Source of the DNA: Gracilariopsis chorda
Taxonomy: Eukaryota > Rhodophyta > Florideophyceae > Gracilariales > Gracilariaceae
Reading direction: 5' to 3'
Assembly: GCA_003194525.1 (NCBI GenBank)
Contig: NBIV01000102.1
Location: forward strand, 186,001-250,000
Length of the DNA: 64,000 nucleotides
The notes under the pieces are model-generated. The model was given only the letters and a program-made list of their open reading frames with translations. It searched no databases and was not told the origin of the DNA. The first letter of the stretch is position 1. Every line of letters begins with the position of its first letter. Shown piece after piece: positions 51,537 to 63,016 of this stretch. Both the position numbers and the translations under genes were made by a program.

Positions 51537-52727
51537 GGTCTCGCGACGTAAAATCAGATTACCTACAATTGCGTTGATCACTTTGTGCGGTTCTGTGCCG
51601 TTCTAATTGTTAGAAGGAATCTATTAAGATCGTGTGTTGTCCCAGTTCTTTGGCAACCTCTGATTCGAATTCGTTGAAGTTTCGAGTACTAGGTTGCCAG
51701 GTATGAAGAATGCCACCACCGGACCCCAGTTCGGGGAATGGTTCTACCGATGCTGGTGCTATACCCCCGTGAGGTGCACCGCGCACGCGAACATCGCTTC
51801 CGGATCGTTTGGACAACAATGAAGCTAATCGGAATACCTGAAGAACCCCCTCTGTTGATTCTGCGCCAGAGGCTAGAATCCAGGTATTCTCTAACAAATT
51901 GTATAACAACCCCGATAGTACTGGATAATAAACAGGGCTTTAATAAGAACAAAATAACTTGAAAGGCCAAACAAGAGTGCTGATAAGCTTTAATTGATGC
52001 TTATCAAGCGGATACGAAGGCAAAGTTTTGAAATGTATACTCTAAAAAAGGGGCTTAATAAATATACCTGAACACAATATCTTTCTGCGACGTAAATTTG
52101 TAAGGTAAACTTTATATTTGGTATAAGTAAGCAACAAATCGATCAAAACTGAAATATTTACCTTTTTTGGGTTTTCCGAATATATCCATGTGAGTTGTAC
52201 AGTAGTCATTTGTGGTTAAACACAAACAATTTAGCTTTTTGATGCTTGATTTCTCAAACAGATTATAAACGGAAGTAAGTCAGAACAGAAAGGGCACTTT
52301 TATACTTCGGAATGTATGAACACAACTTTAAAGCATCGCAAAACCGCTGTGTTGTTTTATGAGCAATAAAATCTGCATTTTAAGTGATAGAGGCAAACAC
52401 TATCGAATTTAATGATACATTTGCAGTCTTTGTAGAAGCAATCACAGAGGTAAATGATAAATTTGAATGGGACCGTATAGAAAATTCTAATGTGGATACA
52501 GTAGGGGTAACCGCTAGATCAAACTCGAAAAAAGTTGCTAGTGACCAATCAAAAGCCATAGAGCAAATATAATAAACTGAGAAGAAAATTTAAATTTATA
52601 CTGGTAATATGCCTATTAAAAGCATAGAAAATTCAAGATAAAATAACTATAAAAACGTTCTGCTATACTTATAAGCAAATATGAAAATTTACAATCAAAT
52701 ATTTTTCAACGAAAGCCCAGAAAACTG
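51537..52727. other. gene-free stretch, AT-rich in its second half
   Basis: A 99-codon minus-strand frame at 51610-51909 follows the LTR-like sequence but has no clear retroelement motif. From 51960 to 52720 the sequence is strongly AT-rich, with no long frames. Confidence 0.45.
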
Positions 52728-53455
52728 TTATGTGTAATAGTCAAGCTGAATTCTACAAAATGAAACGTCATTCTTACAAAACAAATGTGTGTTGAAAAAG
52801 TGCATAAGGTAGTTGTCAGGCACTTTCCCCCCCTGCTGTTGCACTAAATGGAGAAAGCGCGGAGATGGTAGAGTCCTTATGAGATTCGATCTCATTTTAA
52901 GAGCCAACCCCCTCTCACCGCTTCCACCCCGGCACCCCCCCTTCACCTCCAGCATCGAGCGCAGTGTGCTGCAGAAGCTCCGTGGCATGCAACGCGCTCC
53001 TGCCCCCAGCAATGGCAGCGTTTCTGTCCGACCACCGCCGCCGCTCTTCCAATGTAGCAGTGCACTCACAATTCGCTGCCACACCGTCGCCAACAGGTTG
53101 CACACGCGGTCCATCACGCTCGTCAACACGTTGCGATGCGGCTCCGAGGCGTCGCTTTCTACCACCACGCCACCGCTGCGCTTGACGTGCACACCATCAG
53201 AATCTGTGACCACTGCGCTACTTTGGTCCTCCATTGCGTCACTGATCGACGAGCAACGTCTCGCACAACACAAATCCGTACTCAACGACGACAACTGCAC
53301 AATTTGCTCCCGTGCCAACCCGGCTCTCAAAAGCAGCCTCTCCAACGTCTGCACTCTCATTTGCAGTCGCTCTTTCTCCTTCACCTCGTGCTTCAGCTGT
53401 TGCTTCAGCCCATTCTGTGCTCGCTCCTCAGCCTCTACGACAACTTCCTCGCCAC
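52728..53455 (-). pseudogene. C-terminal exon of a coiled-coil (possibly bZIP) gene cut by the chromovirus
   Basis: The frame is open from the LTR edge (53455) to the stop at 52728. It begins GEEVVVEAEERAQNG, then runs through a Leu-heptad coiled coil (LKQQLKHEVKEKERLQMRVQ, then TLERLLL) like the zipper end of bZIP proteins. A Ser/Gly-rich tail without a known domain follows. There is no ATG in frame before residue 20. Across the element, the minus strand at 63570-63555 reads CTTCTTCACAG followed by GTCGCGGC, a good 3' splice site in the same frame. So the exon probably began 10 bp from the insertion. A basic region was not found in the window. The + strand frame 52813-53460 is regarded as a shadow. 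Confidence 0.55.
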
Positions 53456-53993
53456 TGTGAGGTAGTGCACGCGAGCGTCCTACTCAGGTGAAATGTCCGG
53501 GAACGGTGACGGTGGGTATCGCGCAACGTGGTGTAAGGCCGTGCGTCTACCGAGTCGGAAAAGTCGGAACGGTGAAGGTGCGGAGTAGCGCAGGGCCTTC
53601 TGTTGTGAGGCCAAGTACAAAGACACGTGTAACCCAAAAAGGTACCACGCGCCTAAGCAGAGAGCCGATGTACCGGTAAATATCCGATACGGTGCAGCCT
53701 GTACAGGAATTTGACGATCTTCGTCTCCTACTAAGACTTAGGATTCGTGCCAAGGAACTAAGAAGAAGAACGTAATAGGAAGCACCTTGGGTTTACTTGG
53801 TGAGGGTGTCGGCCGTGCTAGCAGAGAATAAATATCTAGATGGGCCGTGCCACACGTTTATGGCTTACCTTTCGCGGGGCAATAGCCGCCACCAGCATAC
53901 ACGTGTGCTACTACAAATGCTACACTAGCCGACTAGCGGAAGGGCTCCTACAGCCAGAACACCACTCCGATAAACGGTCTTCACTTCCTTACA
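53456..53993 (-). repeat. 3' LTR of the chromovirus
   Basis: 538 bp, TGTGAG...CTTACA on the + strand; lies downstream of the chromodomain in element orientation. Confidence 0.95.
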
Positions 53994-54010
53994 TACCCCC
54001 CTTCTCACAC
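53994..54010 (-). other. polypurine tract of the chromovirus
   Basis: On the minus strand GTGTGAGAAGGGGGGTA abuts the 3' LTR, the expected place and composition for plus-strand priming. Confidence 0.85.
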
Positions 54011-54869
54011 CATTGTCCGTCCTCGGACAACCGTCGCCTTCAACTTCCATGACCAGTTTCGGGTCCCTTCACTCTCATAGAAATGTAATTAGCCGTGTCT
54101 GGGACCGAAGCGGGAATTTCAATCGAGAGGATTTGAATCTTGGCTGGAGCCTTCCGTGCTCGGTAAATCCGCTCGTTGGAGTCCGTCTTCGGAGCAGGTC
54201 TGACTGGGAAGACCGTTACGAGCCGACGTACGTGCTTCCCCGTCATCTTCGGATCTGGTTGCAATACCGCAACAGACCTGGGATGGTAGGCAGTTAGCAT
54301 GTACCCCGTCTCGGCTGCCCCTCATTTCTTGCCTTTTCACCGGTACGGTAGGCCCATCAGCTTCTCCGTCCATGGCTCGCTCCCCCTGGTTTTTATGCCT
54401 GCGGTGGCCTCGTATTCAGCGCGAGAGAGGGCCTAGTTTTGGCAGTAGAATAACAGTAAAGGGAACTATCCGTGACTGCTTACTTCTGCCCGCATATCCG
54501 TTGTAACTGCCGTTTTTTCCCTTCAGAGGAAGCGCTTACCGCGTTCCAGATTCTCAGTGCTCTGCAGTGACACGCACCGCTGAGTCTGGCGGCAGGGCGT
54601 CCCGTCGATGACGTCAGTGGGTGGCCGCCTCCGCAACTATAGACCACTTCCGGGGGCGGCGTAGGCGCTAGCGGTTACCTCTCCGGTCACAGCGCTTGTT
54701 CCTGGTGCTCCGGTTTGTGGTGGGGTTGGTGAGCAGCCTGCAAAGACCAGCAATGCACGGCGCGTGGTCGACGCGATCCGACATGCTCTTTCTTTCTAAA
54801 ACGTTACCGGGAATTAGGTAAGAGCTTTCCAAGCACAGAGGCACACCAAAGATGAGTCATCCGTGGCGG

Positions 54870-54875
54870 TATAAG
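54870..54875 (+). promoter_or_regulatory. TATA-like box before the antisense gene of the chromovirus
   Basis: TATAAG lies 89 bp before the ATG at 54959, on the strand opposite to gag-pol and well inside the element. Confidence 0.5.
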
Positions 54876-54958
54876 TAGTCTTTCTTTTCCTCTCCTTCTT
54901 CCTCAGCGTTCTTTGTCCTCCTCGCCGCGTTCTACGTCCATCATCCGTATCGGTGAAA

Positions 54959-56251
54959 ATGCCTTTCGTCAATGGGCAGTGGGTCACGCCCGATTCGGAA
55001 TACGATCACCGTTGCTATGCAGGTCATACGCCGATTCATCGTCGTCGCATCATTACCCCGTATTCGGCAGACCACTACGCCTCCTTAGTTGGTGAGTGGT
55101 TCGATGCTACGCGCTTCTCCGAGATCCCGGTGAATCCCGTCCCTGGTTATCTGGTCGGCAACAAGCGCCTTCGCGAAAGTGCGTGGAAAGCTCGTTGGGG
55201 AGACATGCGTATCCGACTCGAAGATGGTCAGTCCGTTAACGTCGTTTGTGTAGGAGCTGACATCCCAGTGGATATGCCGCGGGTTCGGTAAGCCCAGAAG
55301 CGAGAGTACCAGCACACGTAGGCTGCTATCATGATGCGTATCCCAGACGACTTTGCTAACTCCTCCGCTCCGCGTGACTCTATCATGTTTCCGCCAGCGG
55401 GCCACAACCTTCTCGCTCTCGTTGCTTGGAGGACGCCGTTGGACAGGTTCTATCCGTTCTCGGAGCGCGATTACTGGGGCGACGACATCAGCACCGAGGC
55501 TCGTATCCGTTCCGTACATGCGTAATTCTTTGCCTGGCACAGTCAGGAGTTCCACGACTTGGTGCGACCGAAGCGGAACGGGTGCTATATCCCAATATAG
55601 GACGATGAAATCTATGCCGTTTCTCGGTACCTCTGCGCCCCTACGCCGCCGATCATGGCTTATTACAGTGGCATACTATTATCCCAGTCTCGGTTAGCGC
55701 ACTTCGCGCGCGGCGTCCTCACAGTCGAGTGGGTTGTCCTTGCCTTCTTCAGCTTCCTCTACCCTGTCCGTGACGGCCTTGCAATGCAACTGAAGTTCTC
55801 CGATTGGCAGTTTGGGCGGGATGAAGACTTGGATGCTCCGAGAGGTCAGTTGATGAGGCTGTCATGCGCTTTGGTGAATTTTATCCGGGGTCTCGGTGTA
55901 CAGAATATCGTGCGCAGGACTGCGTTCGGGGCGGACGACGTGGACACGCTTCTCTATTATGTCGTGCATGTCGACTGGGCTAGAACGCCGAGTCCCGGGT
56001 ACCTCTGGTACGAATGCGAAGGAGACCGTTTTCCGGATATGCCGAGGCACCCATCCGGGAAGGACGACGGGAGGGAGTACTTGAACAACCCCCCGTATCT
56101 TCCAATGTCGGCTTGGATGGATGCGTCACGCGACAACGTGCCTCACTATTTCCGCAAGCGGCCGGGTTTGTTCGAGAATGCTTACCAGGTGGGCACCTTC
56201 CCACGCCGGTACCTGAATTGGTCAAGGACGTTGGCACGAACGTGGTGGTGA
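54959..56251 (+). pseudogene. antisense accessory gene of the chromovirus, 430 codons, four in-frame stops
   Basis: On the strand opposite to gag-pol, one reading frame runs from the ATG at 54959 to a TGA at 56249-56251. It is interrupted only by TAA 55289, TAG 55319, TAA 55523 and TAG 55598, with no frame change. The translation between stops is protein-like and rich in Trp, Tyr and Pro: MPFVNGQWVTPDSEYDHRCY at the start, a WDATRF-like segment, a VEWVVLAFFSFLYP hydrophobic patch, then DWQFGRDEDLD and WARTPSPGYLWYECEGD, ending NWSRTLARTWW. No family was recognised. It ends 70 bp inside the antisense of the chromodomain ORF. It lies where some plant retroelements carry extra, sometimes antisense, genes. 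Confidence 0.7.
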
Positions 56252-56940
56252 GCGTTGCTACTCGTGTTCAAGTACCTCCGTACTCGGTAGTGACTATGTG
56301 CGGCTTGGACGTGAAGCCGGAGCGGCATGAGAGGAACGGTGAAGGAGTTTCTCTGCTGTGTATCTCCCATTTCAGTCTGCGACGCGTCCTCGTGGCAAGC
56401 CGTTCTTCGGAAATAACGCTCCACGAAGTTGTGTGGAATGTTGCGCTTCGGTTCCCACGTGGGCGTTTTGAAGCCGTACCACTTAACGCAGACCAGGTCT
56501 TCTCCGTCTTTGGCAACTCCATGGTCGATGAACTTCTCGACCACCCATTCCTTTTCTGCCGATATTGGATCAGAAACCTTGGAGTCAGAGTTCTCTGCGT
56601 CTGGGACTGTGTTGGGATCAACCGATACCGGTTTTTCTGCGATTGCAGAGCCATTCGATGCAGTTTCGTGCATGGGTTCCGGGAACGACTCATCCGTTCC
56701 AACTTCATTTTCCTCCGATTCTTCGGGTGCGGCCATGTTCGGTGGGATCTTCTCGGAAACTGAAGGTCTAGCTGCTGTCACCCGGTTAATACTAACTATA
56801 TCGTGTAGCCCGTCGAATTCGAGGTTGACCGTACTGTCGGTTGCACGCATGACCTTGTAGGGGCCTTCCGAGTTCGGTAGTAGTTTCCGGACAATATCTT
56901 CGTACTCGGTGGATGCTTTCTTCCGAGGCGGGATGTCCAA
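56182..56940 (-). pseudogene. integrase C-terminal part and chromodomain of the chromovirus
   Basis: This 252-codon frame begins with an integrase tail (DIVRKLLPNSEGPYKVMRAT, then SINRV). After an acidic spacer it has a chromodomain at about 152-190: EWVVEKFIDHGVAKDGEDLV, then CVKWYGFKTPTWEP, with the V/W/W aromatic positions kept (W...W-E-P). Chromodomains guide integration to heterochromatin. The frame here is intact even though the rest of pol is broken. Confidence 0.85.
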
Positions 56941-57211
56941 CTAAACCATATCACCTTACGCAAAGGTTGGCTTGTACCGTGTTCGGGAGTCGTAGGAGGC
57001 TTTGTAGCGCTCCTGTACCGTACCTAATGTCGGGTAGGCCAGCTTCATGAGTTCCGATCTCCGGGCGCGCGTAACGCGCTTGGTTTCTCCTGGTGTCGGG
57101 ACGAGAGTTGCCGTTTGCAGAATCATCCAGCATGATACCTGGAGGGTGCCAAGTGAGGGAGGGGTCGAAAGGAATGAAACCGGCTGAACAGTGAACTTGC
57201 AGGGTATACCC

Positions 57212-57830
57212 CTACACGAGGGGCTGGACCAGCTTGTCCCAGTCCTTCTGGTGTTCGGATACGCAGTGCCGGAAGCGATTGATCAACACCTTGTTAAACC
57301 TTTCGGCCTGCCCGTTCGTCTGCGGATGATAGGCGGCTGTAAGTACATGCGTAGTTCTGAGATCGGCTGCAACCGACTCGAAATACTTGGCAACGAACCG
57401 GGGACCGTTGTCGGTAAGTAGGTGGGTAGGAATCCCGTAGGGGTAACCCCAGTTCTCCAAGAAAGCGATCGCCATGTCGGTCACCTTCGTATCCGATAGT
57501 GGTATGGCTCTTGTGAACTTTTTGAAGTGGTCCGTTATCACCAGTATGTAACTTTTTTCGGCGTCCGGTTTTCGGCAGTGGGCCAAGGATGTCCATAGCC
57601 ACTATTTCGAATGGTCCCAATGCCGGGAACAACTTCAATTATTTCTGGTTCTTGAAGTATTTTCCGCGAATGGCTCGACATGGCTCGCACCATGAGACGG
57701 TTTCATATACATGCTGTGACATAAGGGGCCAGTAGAAGTCCCGTCTCAATGTATAATACATCTTGACCGAGCCCGGATGGCCAGCTAGGCGTGGGTAGTG
57801 AGAAAGGTACAGTAATCAATCCCGTAGGGA
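57212..57830 (-). pseudogene. integrase core and zinc-binding part of the chromovirus
   Basis: Across two frames one sees the HHCC part (GHPG...YWPLM...SWCEPC, 57800-57690). The catalytic D in VAMDILGPLP (about 57600), the second D in LLTDNGPRF and the E in YHPQTNGQAERFNK (57212-57586) follow. All three acidic residues remain. A frameshift near 57560 and a stop near 57640 separate the blocks. Confidence 0.88.
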
Positions 57831-58146
57831 CTGCGGAATGACCTCTGTATGGCTCCGTCAATTGGTTAGATTCTGCAGAGTATTCCGGAGCGGTTGTAAT
57901 TGAACTCGGACTTCGGGTCTCCAACAGACAGGACTTTCTCCTTACAAAACGGGTCCTCCGTCTGGGCGACAATAAACTCTGTGACCGCTATCGGGGTTAC
58001 GTCAGGCGGTTCCGCTACGGTCGCCATAACGTGCAAAGGTTCTCCCGTGTTCGTAGTCGTCGGGAAATTCACCAGTACATCCTTGAAGACTTCTCCGTTC
58101 ACGATAACATCTGTGACGACATATTCCGACTCGGATTCATCCTCCT

Positions 58147-59799
58147 TCATGAACAGACATGGTATTTCATCCTCGAGAGGCGTTTCATCGTTTGCGTCTG
58201 TTGGCATGCGGGACACTGCGTCCGCGGGAAGATGCTTGATCCCGGGACGGTCTGGACTTCGAAGTCGAACACCGCAAGGCGCAAGTGCCATCTGGCCAGT
58301 CTTCCGGTCGCATCGGTTATATTTAGGAGCCAATGCAGGGCGTTATAATCCGTTCGAACGGTGAACCGTTTTCCTTCAAGGTAAGGCCGTAGAAGTAACA
58401 TGCTCCAAACGATGGCCAAGCACTCACGTTCGGGCGTGCTGTAGTTCCACTCCGGTGCGGTTAATGAACCACTCTAGTACCCAATTGGTCGGAAATCTCT
58501 CGCATCTTTTGGTTGCGGGAGCAATTTGCACCCGACTTGACGGTTACAGGCGTCTGTTTCCAGTATGTAGGGCTTACCGGGTTTCGGGAGAGAAAGAATT
58601 GGAGATGAGGTCAGTTTCTCTTTGAGTGTTCCGAATGCTTACATATTTTAATCTGAAAACGGTTCCAGTTTCCCGGGTTGGTCCTTCTCTAACTTCCAGT
58701 TTAACGGATGGGCGATTCGTGCAAAATTGGGCACGAAGTGCCTGTAAACATTACAGAGGCTCAAAAATGTCCGAAGCTCAGTCTGAGTCCGTGGCGGTTC
58801 AGCTTTTGTAACAGCGTCGCAAATCCTTGACGCGACTTGAAGCTTTCTGGGTCGGATGACGTGTCCCAAGTAGTCAACAGCCGATTGGAAAAAGAAGCAC
58901 TTCTTTAGCTTCAACGTTATTCCGGCTTCTCTGAGGAGTTCAAGTACCTTCTTCAGGTGCTTGTAATGATCCGAAACAGAACTGGAGTATATTATGACAT
59001 CATCGAGATACACTATGGCAAACTGCCAACGAACCTTATTCAGGATGGCGTCTATGGCTCCCTGGAACGCCGCCGGGGCGTTCTTAAAACCAAATGGCAT
59101 CCTAGTAAAGCGGTAAAGTCCCACATGAGAGGTGAAAGTCGTCTTGTCCCTGTCGGGCTCGTCGATTTCCACTTGCCAATATCATCAGTTGGCGTCAAGG
59201 ATGGAGAAAACCCTTGCGTCTCCTAGTGTATCAATACACTCATCCACCCGTGGTATCGGGTAAGAGCTGCGAACCGTGACAGCGTTAAGCTTTCTGTAGT
59301 CCACGCATAAGCGCCATGAGCCGTTCTTTTATAAGGCCATGACTACTGGACTTGCCCATTCTGCCGAAGACGGTTCAATAACTTCTTCCTCGATCATCTT
59401 CGCGACTTGCTGCTTTTCCCATTCACGGGCCTTCTGACCGGATCGGTAGGAGACCTGGTGGACCGGTCGGGCATCAGGTTCCATATCAATCCGATGTTTG
59501 ACGGCCGTGAGGGTACCTAAATGTCCATCCCAGATGTCAGCGTACTCGGAGAGCATCTGAATGATCTTGTTCCGTTGCGATTCATACTCTTCACTGATGT
59601 TAATGGTCGATGTCCAGTCCGCGTATGGATGTTTGTCCTCGAATTTCGTACCCCGCTTCTCAGTGTTGTCGACGTGCTTGTAGACGTCAGTATGGGTTGC
59701 ATCTGTAACAGAGAGGATAGCTGCGGGTGCTGGGTGAGTATTACCGATAACGGTGTTTTTCGATAAGTGGGTAGGGCGGTTACTCATGTTCGAAACCAA
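58147..59799 (-). pseudogene. reverse transcriptase and RNase H of the chromovirus
   Basis: In one frame (shared with the protease) from 59799 to 58648: RT start with VIEPSSAEWASPVVM, the LCVDYRKLN motif, YPIPRVDE, and the catalytic FAIVYLDDVIIYSS. The frame has stops at 59329 and a double TGA at 59182-59187, the latter replacing the two codons before YWQVEIDE. RNase H follows (58419-58147, ECLAIVWSMLLLRPYLEGKR, then FTVRTDYNALHWLL). The YLDD box is intact but no full-length enzyme could be made. Confidence 0.9.
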
Positions 59800-59826
59800 T
59801 ACGTTGAAAGGCCGATTCGGAAGGAC

Positions 59827-60468
59827 TTACATAACGCCATTCGCCAGCAACTGGAGGTTGCAACGCGTTGTGTGAAGGTGATTCTGTATGTACACCAGTC
59901 CGTGCGTATCGGTTTGAACCAGGACTGCGGTTTTGGACATAGGAGGGAGTAATACTGAACGAGCGACTCGAAGCTTGGTTGATACCGTATTACGGAGGAT
60001 TCGAAAGGGGATGGTTACACAGTTGCGGGAATCATTTCGGGCATCTAAAAGAGGCACCGGCGGTGAGTTGTGGAACGATATTTTCCGTTCCTTGGGGTAG
60101 CTCGCTTTTACATAGCGGTCTATAAATGAAGTACCGAGTATACCGTCGACTGCCAGGTTGGATGAAACAAGGAACCGAGTTCGGACCTTCAAGTTACCGA
60201 GGCGGATGTCAAGAGGAACGACACCGAACATGGTCATAGACCGACTTGATGCATCCGATACCCTGGAAGTATCGAGCGGTAGTGAATTGGATTCCCATCC
60301 GGGCTGTAGTACGCGGATGTGAATTAGGTTCGGTGAGGTACCTGTATCCAGAACGCTGGTAATCATTCGTGTCAATCGCGGAATGGGATAGAGAGCTGTC
60401 AGGACCTTACAGTTCTGACTTCGGAACAAGTACACCGATTCGGAAGTGTCGAGGGTACAATTCAACAC
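59827..60468 (-). pseudogene. aspartic protease region of the chromovirus
   Basis: The frame contains the retropepsin motif VLDTGTSPNLI and the later ILGTSFIDRY, with a beta-rich C-terminal part. The usual DSGA is DTGT here. It is in the same frame as RT and out of frame with gag. Confidence 0.8.
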
Positions 60469-60695
60469 TTCGTAATTGATTTCATCTTCCGTAACGGCGG
60501 TCCGTTCGACCGCTGGGTCTCCATTGAGGCTATCAACTTTGACAGGGCGCGGCGCATCTACGCGTCCTGCTGAGCGTTTTCCTCCTCTTCATGTTGATGG
60601 GCGTGATCCTCTTCCAAAGCAAGAACCGAACGACGAGTGTTCCTGTTTGCAGGGGGAGGACTTCCGGGGACCGGAGCTGTGTTGTTGGCGCGACT

Positions 60696-61766
60696 TCACT
60701 GGCTCCCAACATTACCGGGGCGACTTCCCTGGTCTTCAGTAAATGGCATCCGACGGCCGAAATATCCTTCATCATCCCAATGGGAGTAGTTCTGCTTACG
60801 TTGCTGAAGCAACTTGTTCCGGATCTTGGCAGGCATCCACTCGCAACATGGGCGAGTGGTTGACAAGCATAAGCGACATGCTGGGTTCCGGTTCGCGTCA
60901 AAATACTGGCATGGGGTTTGGTAGGCCGAGTACGGTGTCGAAGGCGCCGTATCTTGGGAACTCATATGAGAAGGTGAAACAGAACGGGTAGTCGGTATAG
61001 ACGGGAAGGATACGCTCGGCCAGGGCATCAATGCAAATGCCTCTCCAGCCGGGTCTTCTACAGCCCCGGACTGTATACTACTTTCTGTTTCGGCACAGAG
61101 GGCTCTGATGCGAGCCTTACGTGTGTCGCGAGCCTTCTCAATCGTGAAGTAAACTTTCTTACCACCATGGTGAGTATCTCCTAAAACTTCTGCGAAGAGA
61201 ACCAACTGCCGGAATCCGATCTTTGGGTTCGTCGAAGAGTGGTTGCGAACCGAAGCGCGGATGGCGCGCAGTAACCCTTCCACAAACGAAGCCTTAAGCC
61301 GAGAGTCGGTGAAAATGTTCCCGCAACGGAGATTCTTCTTCCATAGACGGTGTACAAATTCACTTTCCGTTATACCGGAACTCTGCCGGTAAGTGGTAAT
61401 ATCGTGGTACGCTTCCGCAATTTCTTTGTCGGTAGCGTACGTTTGCAAGAGATGGTTTACGACCTCTGGATAGGATCGTAAGAGCTCATCATTCTCATCC
61501 AAATTCACGGCACCAGACTCGCCTGAGATGCGGTTCTGGAGGAGTTCCAAAGCCGGGCCGGATGTGAAGAACTGAAAGGGCCAAACAGCGGCCCCCTCAT
61601 GCATGCCGTTCTGGTTGTACGTGGTTTTAAACGCGCTAAGAATCTTGAGAACCGTGATCGGATCATTCCCACTGAACTTCTCCTGAATCTGTAGCGCCAT
61701 CTTTGTTGTGGACTTCACGACTGTCTGGGCAACTCGGGCGTCATACTTTCCGAAATGGTTCATCAA
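60696..61766 (-). pseudogene. gag capsid region of the chromovirus
   Basis: The 356-codon frame has the Ty3-type gag capsid pattern: FKTTYNQNGMHEGAAVWPFQ, FTSGPALELLQNR, a helix with LRSYPEVVNHLLQTYATD and SEFVHRLWKKNLRCG. No standard CCHC knuckle was seen; a Cys-containing CRLCLSTTRPCCEW segment lies near its end. Upstream gag sequence is in other frames. Confidence 0.8.
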
Positions 61767-62918
61767 GCGCTAGGTCTTGAAGCTCAAGACCTTGGCGAAC
61801 TCTCGATTGTTCGGTTTGATTCGCCGGATACGGGAGATATCGGATTCATCTTCCGTATCGTAGGACTGACTTGTATCAGAGTCAGAGCGTTCCGACTCGG
61901 TGTCGGCGTCAGAATGGCCATAACAAGAACATCGTGACACTCGACGTTTCCTGCTACGGTTCTTCCTCTTGTTACGCTTCTTTTGCTCCGACTTCGGTAT
62001 GGCGTTCGACGTGCATCTCGCGGTCTCCTTATCACGTAGGAGGCCATCCAAATTTGGTACCAGAACTGCATCGACGTTCGACGGGCCCCGCACGAGCTTT
62101 TTATCGTGGAGGGGGCCGTCCGAATTCGGGTTCATCCGAGCCGGTAAGGGGTTCGACGTGCCCCAGATGATTTATTTATCACAGAGGAGCCCTTCCATTC
62201 TCGGATTTCGAGCGACATTTGACGTGCCCGCCGTGAGCTGCCCCTCACGGGGGAGTCCCCACGCATTGAATACTTCATCCCTGGAGGGTTCAGCGCGGAT
62301 TTCCTTGTTGGGTTGACTGAGTTGCTGCAACACTTCCTTTGCGGAGATAGGTTGAGGGTGAGTTACAGCAGGAAACAGACAATGCGTGTGGAGTTGGTTC
62401 GTGACTTCCGTTTCCACGGTTTCGACGACCGCGTCGGTTATAACCGAAGAATTCCGAAGATGGGTGGACACACTTTCCACAATGATGGGGAGGTGCGTTT
62501 CTATTCCGGACCTGACTCGCTGTTCGAGGACAGTATCGACTTGAACAGGCACTCGATTGGAGAGTTCCTCCGACAACCACCTCTCCAAGGTAGGAAGGAG
62601 GGAGGCAAAATCCGAGACGGTTGGTGCGTCTAGTAAGGCGGGGATTGCCGATTCGGGGCCACGAGTCTGCACGATGCAGGTTCAGGGTCTCCTCTTCCAC
62701 GTTCCGTGTTCGGTTGTGCTTCTCCGGTGCGGCGGAACAAACGCTCCGGGGTTATCAAAGAGTGGTACAATCCCTTGGGGCTCGCTGCGCGTGCTGTTGG
62801 ACCGTGCAGGCGGCAATGACATTGCAGGAGGATTGGATTCCGGGCGCGTACGGCTGCTTGTCAATGAAACCGATTTCGGACGAGCGAGTTGCTCAAGCCG
62901 GGACGGTTTACAAGTCAT
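61767..62918 (-). pseudogene. N-terminal gag region with tandem repeats
   Basis: Frames 62918-62682, 62672-62172 and 62135-61770 form a broken gag N-terminus. The middle part is helical (PTLERWLSEELSNRVPVQVD). At 62235-62020 a unit of about 60-70 bp (about 22 residues: N-P-x-x-D/E-G-L/P-L-x-D-K ... TSN) is repeated three times with divergence. An Arg/Lys-rich stretch follows. Stops lie between the blocks. Confidence 0.65.
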
Positions 62919-63000
62919 CGGGAGTGACGCGGCGTTTTTGGCTACTCCTTCTTCCGATACGGTGAATACGGATCTGTTATTCCCACGAAAGCACCGTTCT

Positions 63001-63016
63001 AGGTCGGGAGACCAGC
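63001..63016 (-). other. primer binding site of the chromovirus
   Basis: Two bases inside the 5' LTR, the minus strand reads TGGTCTCCCGACCT. The + strand AGGTCGGGAGACCA ends in CCA like a tRNA 3' end. The tRNA species could not be named. Confidence 0.7.

Noticed and set aside
51610..51909. Minus-strand ORF with WILASGAEST resembling a copia protease motif (WxLDSG)
   Set aside because: The catalytic Asp is missing and flanking sequence has no integrase or gag features.
52813..53460. 215-codon + strand ORF beside the chromovirus
   Set aside because: Runs into the LTR and has Arg/Ser/Pro shadow composition; the minus frame has a coiled coil and a splice acceptor across the insertion.
54959..56251. 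Idea that TAA/TAG are read as sense codons in the antisense gene, whose final stop is TGA
   Set aside because: Host genes in the window (p23, AHA1, MIC10) end in TAA at family-appropriate positions, so the standard code applies and the four stops are mutations.
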